Both the position numbers and the translations under genes were made by a program. 64,000 nt of DNA from NCBI GenBank assembly GCA_964481775.1, contig CAYZUX010000007.1, positions 1 through 64,000 of the forward strand, given 5' to 3'. The notes below the pieces were generated by a model. That model worked only from the letters and a program-made list of their open reading frames with translations, made no database searches and was not told the DNA's origin. Positions 58,661 to 64,000 of this stretch are shown here, in pieces; positions within the stretch are counted from its first letter, which is position 1; each line of letters opens with the position of its first letter. Source of the DNA: OLB16 sp964481775 (GTDB taxonomy: Bacteria; Hinthialibacterota; Hinthialibacteria; OLB16).

Positions 58661-60916
58661 TTAGATGCTTCCCTTTAGATTGCGTCCCTGCAGCTGGGGA
58701 GATTTCACTCCCAAGGTGGCCAGGATGGTGGAGGCCAGGTCGATGATATTCGGATCTTTGACCGCCAGGTTACCTGAAAAAAACAGGATTCCACTTGTTA
58801 AGGAGGGATCGATACCGCAATGATCACCGCTCCATTTTTCAAGGTTAGGAGAGAGTACCTCCTCGGAAATCCCTCCCAGGGTGGACTGCCATCCCACACG
58901 GAAGCCATCCTCGAATCCCACCACCAGGTCAGGAAAGGCTGGGCTTTCCGGATTGGCGTAGGGGCCATGGTAGATGTCGGTCCCCCGGTAGACTTTACGC
59001 ACGACCCTCTGGCCGGTGGAAGGATCGATCAGGCTCTCAAGCCCCTGGATGATTTCATCACGGACAGCATTGTAATCGGATTTGGCGACACACCCCCAGG
59101 TCTCTCTCCCCTTCAGGTTGATGAAGATCGATCCCAATCCCAGGGCAAAGGCCTTGGTGTCTTTCCAGCTCACGTAATACTCCGTCCTGGTGACATTCTT
59201 TACCGGGTCATAGACATTCATTGTAAAGAAGTCAGTATTTCCTCCAAAAATGTCCTGAAGGTTGTATTGACGGTTGGCGGGCATCCTCAGCTTCATGAAT
59301 GGACGGCTGGAGTCTCCACCAGGCCCATTGCGTGAAAGCCAGGTGTTGAGGTTGACCCCTGTCCGGAACGAACGGAACCCGTGATCCGAGATCACGTAAA
59401 AATCCGTTGTTTCCGGATTGACCTTCGCCCGGAATCTTCCGACTACCGCATCCATTTTCTGGTAGACCTTCTGGATCGCATCGCCATAATCTCTGGCAAG
59501 TTCGGCATCATACATGGGGTGGGCAGGGTCGATCAGCCGCCACATCAAATGGCTGACCCGGTCTGTTTCGGACAATACCGCGACAAAAAGTCCCCAGTCA
59601 TCCTCATCGAGTGTCTCCAGGACCATCTCGGTATGTTTGTCCATCACCTCGAAAGTGTCCTCGATAAAAGCCTTTTCATCGATCACCCCTTCTTTGAGAC
59701 CTGCCGTGTCGGACTCCCAGCCACGGGTTTTGAAAAGACCGATCTTTTTCGCCAGCTTCCGTGTGTAATCATGCGGACAGCAGATAGGAATTACTGGCCG
59801 TTCAGGATCGATCTCGATGGGTGAGACATAGATCCTGACATCCGGTGTGACCGAGTGCAGGAGAACCTTGCAAATCCCATAGGCTGAGATCAGGCGGGTA
59901 ACCCTGAAGCGCACACGGTACCAGTCGCTCCATTTCCCCACTGTAACCTCCTGGGCCTCCTCATCCACCTGCACACGAGCAGCCTGTTTGTTGGGAGAAG
60001 GCTCTATCTCAATCGGCATGGAGAGCCTTTCCGGATTGGCGGCGAAGGCATTCAGACCACTCTGAAGACGTGCCACTTCTTCTTCCAGTGCCTGTCGCTC
60101 TGAAGCCTGGAGGCCCTTTTCCCTGGCCTTTGTTTTGACTGCGGCGAGCTGTTCCGCTTTCCTGGATCTTTCCTGTTTCCAGAGAGGGGAGGGAGGACCT
60201 GCCAGCTGCCCACGGTAGATTTCCCCGGCACGGGTCAGGATGCCGGTGGTTCCTCCGAATTCGGTCAGCTTGGATAACCCCAATTTCCGTGGATTCGAGG
60301 TGAGATAGAAATAAGTGGCTTGAGTTCCACAGAGATCTGGAACTCCCAGTCCTGACACTGCCAACCCATTGGGTAATTTTGGTGGGGCGAAAGTTACTGG
60401 TACCAGGACTAACGCTGTCTTGATGCCATCCTCCGAGGCGTAATCCCAAAAAGCCCGTCCGCCGCGTTTGTTAATCGCCTGTGGTCTGCGAATTGGAATA
60501 CCCGCAAAGAAGCGAGCTTCCACCTGCCCCACGAAGGATTCCGGACTGGGATTGTAGGTGGGATCCTGGCCCGTCCTTGTCAGGAAATCAAAAACGCCAT
60601 GCTGTCCGGGGTCTCCCCCTACCGCAAAAGAACTCCAGGATACCGGAGACTGCGAGGGATTGACCGTCCCCAGTTCGGTGAAAGTACCCTCCCTGGCAAA
60701 AGCGGCCAGGTTGGGCATCAGTCCTTTCTCCATGTACTCACGGCAGAGACGTGGATCAACACCATCAAAGCCGAGGACAAAGACCTTCCTGGCCGGTTCA
60801 CGTACCGGCACCCGTGAAAGCTGGCTGAGGACCAGCCAGCTCATCCCGGCAAGGATAATAACCGCGAGGAGAATCCGCCAAATGAATTTGTTTCGATTGT
60901 TTCGGAACAGCCACAT
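58661..60916 (-). CDS. Alkaline-phosphatase-superfamily phosphodiesterase, membrane-anchored
   Basis: A 751-residue protein anchored by an N-terminal helix (FIWRILLAVIILAGMSWLVL). The catalytic domain has VFVLGFDGVDPRL with the first metal Asp, NPSQSPVSWSSFAVGG with the Ser nucleophile region, DRVSHLMWRLIDP (Asp and His ligands) and YVISDHGFRSF (Asp-His). These mark the type I phosphodiesterase/nucleotide pyrophosphatase branch. A coiled insert near residues 245-300 (RSRKAEQLAAVKTKAREKG) is unusual. Substrate could be a lipid or teichoic-type phosphodiester outside the cell. It lies between the acylation genes and glnD. No ribosome site is evident. Confidence 0.82.
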   Translation of the reverse strand: MWLFRNNRNKFIWRILLAVIILAGMSWLVLSQLSRVPVREPARKVFVLGFDGVDPRLCREYMEKGLMPNLAAFAREGTFTELGTVNPSQSPVSWSSFAVGGDPGQHGVFDFLTRTGQDPTYNPSPESFVGQVEARFFAGIPIRRPQAINKRGGRAFWDYASEDGIKTALVLVPVTFAPPKLPNGLAVSGLGVPDLCGTQATYFYLTSNPRKLGLSKLTEFGGTTGILTRAGEIYRGQLAGPPSPLWKQERSRKAEQLAAVKTKAREKGLQASERQALEEEVARLQSGLNAFAANPERLSMPIEIEPSPNKQAARVQVDEEAQEVTVGKWSDWYRVRFRVTRLISAYGICKVLLHSVTPDVRIYVSPIEIDPERPVIPICCPHDYTRKLAKKIGLFKTRGWESDTAGLKEGVIDEKAFIEDTFEVMDKHTEMVLETLDEDDWGLFVAVLSETDRVSHLMWRLIDPAHPMYDAELARDYGDAIQKVYQKMDAVVGRFRAKVNPETTDFYVISDHGFRSFRTGVNLNTWLSRNGPGGDSSRPFMKLRMPANRQYNLQDIFGGNTDFFTMNVYDPVKNVTRTEYYVSWKDTKAFALGLGSIFINLKGRETWGCVAKSDYNAVRDEIIQGLESLIDPSTGQRVVRKVYRGTDIYHGPYANPESPAFPDLVVGFEDGFRVGWQSTLGGISEEVLSPNLEKWSGDHCGIDPSLTSGILFFSGNLAVKDPNIIDLASTILATLGVKSPQLQGRNLKGSI

Positions 60917-60961
60917 GATCTGATCTTAGGGATTGATGGGGTGAGGAACAAGGCGGAGAGA

Positions 60962-62083
60962 CTATAGCCCCATCTCCCTAAGCCTCTGGTATACAAACCT
61001 CCCATGGATCTTCTCAGTCTCAAAATCGAGATGAACAAAATCCCGGTAATGGTTCTTTTCTTTTGGCAGGGAATATGCCAGGGCCTCGGTGTCAATCACC
61101 TCGGATCCTGCCTGTTTGGCAATACGCCTGACACAGGCACTGAACTGCTCGGAAAGCTGCTGATTAATCCCCAGTAAGCTGAACCGGTTGAAAAAGGCAG
61201 GAGTGGTCTGGACCAAGGCCAGGGTTTCCGGGGCCGAGAGGTCGAATAACCTACCCGGGGTAGTCATGAAGATGAGGGGGATATTTGCCGTTTTGCAGAC
61301 CTGCATCATCTCCATCAGGACTTTTTCATACCTTTCCCTCTCTTTGTCCATAAGTTCCTGGACCGCGGAAGGAACCTGGGTGACCAACTCAACATCTTTA
61401 CCGGGCAGAGTCCGGTCGTGCATCTGTTTCATCCGGCGAGTTCGTTCAATCAGAACCAGGTCAGTCTTTCTTTTCTGAATCATCAATCCAGAATGGCTGA
61501 TCCAACTGAAAGGAGGTCCATCCAGAGGCATGCCTGTGTGGATGACTGAGAAGCCACTTCCAATCACGGGATCTGTATTCTCGCGATCAAAAGGGTGGGC
61601 GATGTCATCGAAGAAAGGATTGGCGGGTTTGACCAGGATGGCATTGAAATGCCGTGTTGTCGTTCTTAAAAAATAAATGATTGTATCCAGCATCTCGATG
61701 ACCGAGCAGGCTGGACGTGCCACGCTGAAAACCGCAATCCGGTGACCCACAGTACGCCCTTCCTGTTCGATCCATTGGGGATACATAAACCAGTCTGAAT
61801 GGCTGTTACCGACGACGAGTATCGAAGATTGCATCATGATGTCCGCAGGGAAATGGACCAGGCCATCTTCAGTAACTTCGCAGAAGCCAGGTTTCGGGGC
61901 AGTGACTGGATTGTGCACGACTCGGATAGGATTGGTTCTGAGAAATCCCGAGGAAATTACCTCAATGGGCGAAAGGACTGCGACAGCAAGAGAGGGAATC
62001 GCAAAAACCACCCCCCACAAAAATGTCAGCCGATCCCGTTTTGAGAAATGGGCCTGGATGGAACGGGCCAGCGTGAAAAACAT
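60962..62083 (-). CDS. SGNH-like protein (probable acetyltransferase partner of MBOAT)
   Basis: A 373-residue protein with a membrane segment near the start (LTFLWGVVFAIPSLAVAVL). The SGNH-type motif is SILVVGNSHSDWFM (near residue 88), and near the C-terminus DFVHLDFETEKIHG has the Asp-x-x-His pair of the triad. This combination, directly after an MBOAT gene, resembles the AlgX/AlgJ- or PatB-type O-acetyltransferases. The start at 62083 lies one base after the MBOAT stop; the frame is open further upstream but inside that gene. It would transfer an acyl group to a polysaccharide in the periplasm. Confidence 0.78.
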   Translation of the reverse strand: MFFTLARSIQAHFSKRDRLTFLWGVVFAIPSLAVAVLSPIEVISSGFLRTNPIRVVHNPVTAPKPGFCEVTEDGLVHFPADIMMQSSILVVGNSHSDWFMYPQWIEQEGRTVGHRIAVFSVARPACSVIEMLDTIIYFLRTTTRHFNAILVKPANPFFDDIAHPFDRENTDPVIGSGFSVIHTGMPLDGPPFSWISHSGLMIQKRKTDLVLIERTRRMKQMHDRTLPGKDVELVTQVPSAVQELMDKERERYEKVLMEMMQVCKTANIPLIFMTTPGRLFDLSAPETLALVQTTPAFFNRFSLLGINQQLSEQFSACVRRIAKQAGSEVIDTEALAYSLPKEKNHYRDFVHLDFETEKIHGRFVYQRLREMGL

Positions 62084-62084
62084 T

Positions 62085-63518
62085 TTAGAACTGAAAATAG
62101 ATAAACTGGGCACCTTCCAAGACTCCATGGCAAAGAATCATTGTGAACATGTAGACATGCATCAGGCCATTGATCCAGGCTGGTATCGGTAGATGTTCCC
62201 GGCCTGGACGTGCCCGGGACTCCAGGATGATTTCGTAAAGCAGAAGCGGGAGTGCAAAATAGAGTAAGGGTGCCACAAAGGGCAAATGGAGCGTTTGGGG
62301 TGCGAACTGGGTAAAGAGATGATCGGTCATTATCTCGATGCGCCGTCCCGTGGAGGCGCGAAACAGTAACCATCCGTAACAGGTCAGGTGGAACATAAAG
62401 ATCATTGATAAAACTGTCAGCGACTGTCTTCCCCAGGAGGAAAGTCCTGAAGTCAGACGGTTCATTCCTTTGGCTACTGGACGATAAAGGACCAGGAGGA
62501 TGCCATGGAAGAAACCCCATAGCACGAAGTGAATAGCGGCCCCATGCCAAAGTCCCCCCAAGACCATGGTGATCACCAGATTCCGATAGGTGGCGAAAGT
62601 ACCGTGACGGTTCCCGCCGAGGGGAATGTAGAGATAGTCTCGCAGCCAGGTGGACAGGCTGATGTGCCATCGGCGCCAGAAATCGGATGGATTTGTGGCA
62701 AAATAGGGGCGATTAAAATTTAACATCAATTCGAACCCCATCATTTTGGCCATGCCACGTGCAATGTCGCTGTACCCTGCAAAATCTCCATAGATTTGAA
62801 AAGCGAAGGCATAGATGCCGACAAGAACATTGACTCCGGTGAGGAGTGCCGGTCCGGGGGTATCCAGAATGGAATCCACGACTGGCGCCAGATTATCGGC
62901 GACTACGATTTTCTTGAAATAGCCGGACAGGATCAGGGAAAGTCCCGCCCTGACCTGAGGCCAATTCAGGACTCGTTCGTGCAGAATCATGGGTAACAGG
63001 TTGGTGGACCGTTCGATGGGGCCCGCCACAAGCTGGGGAAAGAACAGGATATACAAGCAGAAATCCGGGATATTCCGGATCGGCCGGGTGTGACGTCGAT
63101 AAACGTCGATCGTGTAACTCATCGCCTGAAAGGTGTAAAAGGAGATCCCGATGGGAAGGATGATCCCCAGAGTTCGTGTGTGAACCTGGAATCCGAGAAA
63201 GGTCAGGAAATCAGTAGCGGTCTCGAGGAAAAAGTTGAAATACTTGAAAAAGAAAAGGATCCCAAGGTCTCCACAAACCGCGGCCAGAAGAAAGAGACGG
63301 CGCTTGGCGGGTGATTCTGTGGCTCCCATCCCCAAACCGCAGGCATAATCAATCCCGATGGAGATAAACAACAGGGAAAGGAATCGCCAATCCCACCAGC
63401 CATAGAAGATAATGCTCGCAACCAGGAGCATACGGTTTTGTCCGCGGTGGTTGAGAAAGAGATATAGTGTATAAACAATCAGGAAGAAAAAGACAAAAGT
63501 GAATGAATTGAATGTCAT
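62085..63518 (-). CDS. MBOAT-family membrane O-acyltransferase (AlgI-like)
   Basis: A 477-residue polytopic protein with about eleven helices. Conserved blocks are IILPIGISFYTFQAMSYTIDVY (about 120-141), FFPQLVAGPIERSTNLL, NRPYFATNPSDFWRRWHISLSTWLRDYLYIPLGGN (about 265-300, in parts), and LGGLWHGAAIHFVLWG with the catalytic His (about 317). AlgI-type proteins pass acetyl groups across the inner membrane for acetylation of exopolysaccharide. The SGNH gene follows one base later as the probable transferase. It is the first gene of a tight five-gene cluster reaching to dprA. Confidence 0.93.
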   Translation of the reverse strand: MTFNSFTFVFFFLIVYTLYLFLNHRGQNRMLLVASIIFYGWWDWRFLSLLFISIGIDYACGLGMGATESPAKRRLFLLAAVCGDLGILFFFKYFNFFLETATDFLTFLGFQVHTRTLGIILPIGISFYTFQAMSYTIDVYRRHTRPIRNIPDFCLYILFFPQLVAGPIERSTNLLPMILHERVLNWPQVRAGLSLILSGYFKKIVVADNLAPVVDSILDTPGPALLTGVNVLVGIYAFAFQIYGDFAGYSDIARGMAKMMGFELMLNFNRPYFATNPSDFWRRWHISLSTWLRDYLYIPLGGNRHGTFATYRNLVITMVLGGLWHGAAIHFVLWGFFHGILLVLYRPVAKGMNRLTSGLSSWGRQSLTVLSMIFMFHLTCYGWLLFRASTGRRIEIMTDHLFTQFAPQTLHLPFVAPLLYFALPLLLYEIILESRARPGREHLPIPAWINGLMHVYMFTMILCHGVLEGAQFIYFQF

Positions 63519-63642
63519 GGAAGAGACAGGATCACAGGTATTTCATGGAGGACCTTTATCACTGAAACCATCACTCTCTGACTCCCGCATTTTTCCCCGC
63601 CTGCGGACCCCAATGCGGATCTATGAGTAAAATATCGATTCC

Positions 63643-64000
63643 CTACCGCTTGTGTTGCAGGAACCACTCATAGAGTTCTGGATTGTTGTAGGCCTCAGTC
63701 CAGGAGTCATGCTCGGCCTCAGGATAAATGGTGAACCTGGCATCATTTCCGGCTTTCCTGACTGCTTCCACCATTTCCTCTGAACGTTTGAGAGGAACCA
63801 CGCTGTCTTTGGCGCCATGAAAGGCCCAGATGGGCACATCTCTCATACGCCAGGCAAGGATCGGCTCCCCTCCACCACAAATGGGAGCTGCCGCCGCGAA
63901 ACGGTTGGGTTGGTTTCCGAGCATACTCCAGGTGGCAAACCCCCCCATGCTCAGGCCGGTCAGGTAGGTCCTTGATTTATCCACACGGTATTTCTCCTGG
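63643..64000 (-). CDS. Alpha/beta hydrolase (esterase/dipeptidyl-peptidase type), C-terminal part
   Basis: The last 118 residues of a gene that starts beyond the right edge; the frame is open to base 64000. The nucleophile elbow is YLTGLSMGGFATWSM with the serine in G-L-S-M-G, and the C-terminal part supplies the catalytic Asp (FHGAKDSVVP) and His (EAEHDSWTEAY). Preceding residues EKYRVDKSR are typical of the phospholipase/carboxylesterase-like proteins that often carry a signal peptide. Substrate is unknown. The 124 bases between its stop and the MBOAT gene show nothing recognisable. Confidence 0.85.
   Translation of the reverse strand, partial: QEKYRVDKSRTYLTGLSMGGFATWSMLGNQPNRFAAAAPICGGGEPILAWRMRDVPIWAFHGAKDSVVPLKRSEEMVEAVRKAGNDARFTIYPEAEHDSWTEAYNNPELYEWFLQHKR

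Noticed and set aside
1..64000. CRISPR arrays, insertion sequences, prophage or defence islands
   Set aside because: No regularly spaced repeats, no transposase or integrase frames and no phage structural genes were seen; the only mobile-type signals are the small palindromic elements and the PIN module.

Overview
The window looks like chromosomal DNA from a heterotrophic, Gram-negative, LPS-making bacterium of moderate G+C. Evidence for an outer membrane is lpxB, Tat and Sec signal peptides, and a phage-shock (Psp) system. The secreted and sugar-active set (GH78-type rhamnosidase, GH172/DUF2961 protein, BNR_4/ulvan-lyase-like propeller, FG-GAP propeller, a dockerin-tailed beta-helix, a Tat-exported Gfo/Idh oxidoreductase, an SSS symporter, DUF1573) resembles polysaccharide-degrading lineages such as the PVC superphylum or Hydrogenedentota/Sumerlaeota-like groups. 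That placement is inference; no rRNA gene is present to test it. I saw no tRNA, rRNA, CRISPR array, prophage or transposase gene.

Layout. 0-4.3 kb: 3' end of pyrB, an AT-rich PIN toxin/antitoxin pair, a glutamine-dependent NAD synthetase split into two genes, a secreted hypothetical protein whose start codon lies in a dispersed repeat, a metallophosphoesterase and a 140-bp MITE-like element. 4.4-9.7 kb: a psp locus, with pspF (sigma-54 activator) divergent from a leftward operon of pspA, five PspB-like membrane/coiled-coil genes, a tiny hydrophobic protein, pspC and a last membrane protein. 9.7-24.7 kb: sugar epimerases, lpxB with a DUF1573 protein, a Na+/solute symporter, the dockerin protein, a Tat oxidoreductase, metH and a polytopic membrane protein. 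24.7-36.3 kb: GH78 enzyme, a divergent thymidine-phosphorylase-family protein, truncated globin, an M15-like peptidase with maf, a STAS protein, and a nucleotide-sugar dehydrogenase-pyrK-pyrD operon.

36.4-46.4 kb: GH172 protein, a probably exported isoaspartate methyltransferase, BNR_4 lyase-like protein, SRPBCC protein, FG-GAP propeller, a leftward operon of lipoyl carrier, PfkB kinase, homoserine dehydrogenase and glycosyltransferase, and a ROK kinase. 46.4-53.1 kb: a 1041-aa SpoIID protein, a GT2 glycosyltransferase, a TPR/coiled-coil membrane protein and larB. 53.1-64 kb: a secreted propeller-like protein, then a tight leftward operon of MBOAT acyltransferase, SGNH-like protein, alkaline-phosphatase-superfamily enzyme, glnD and a dprA-like gene, ending in a partial alpha/beta hydrolase at the right edge.

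The part I find most unusual is the psp locus. It has a serial expansion of small PspB-like proteins ending in the same coiled-coil signature, two of them recent duplicates, and a control region with several perfect dyads. Other items worth testing are the thymidine phosphorylase homologue with a changed phosphate loop, the ulvan-lyase-like protein, the exported isoaspartate methyltransferase, and two families of small palindromic repeats.
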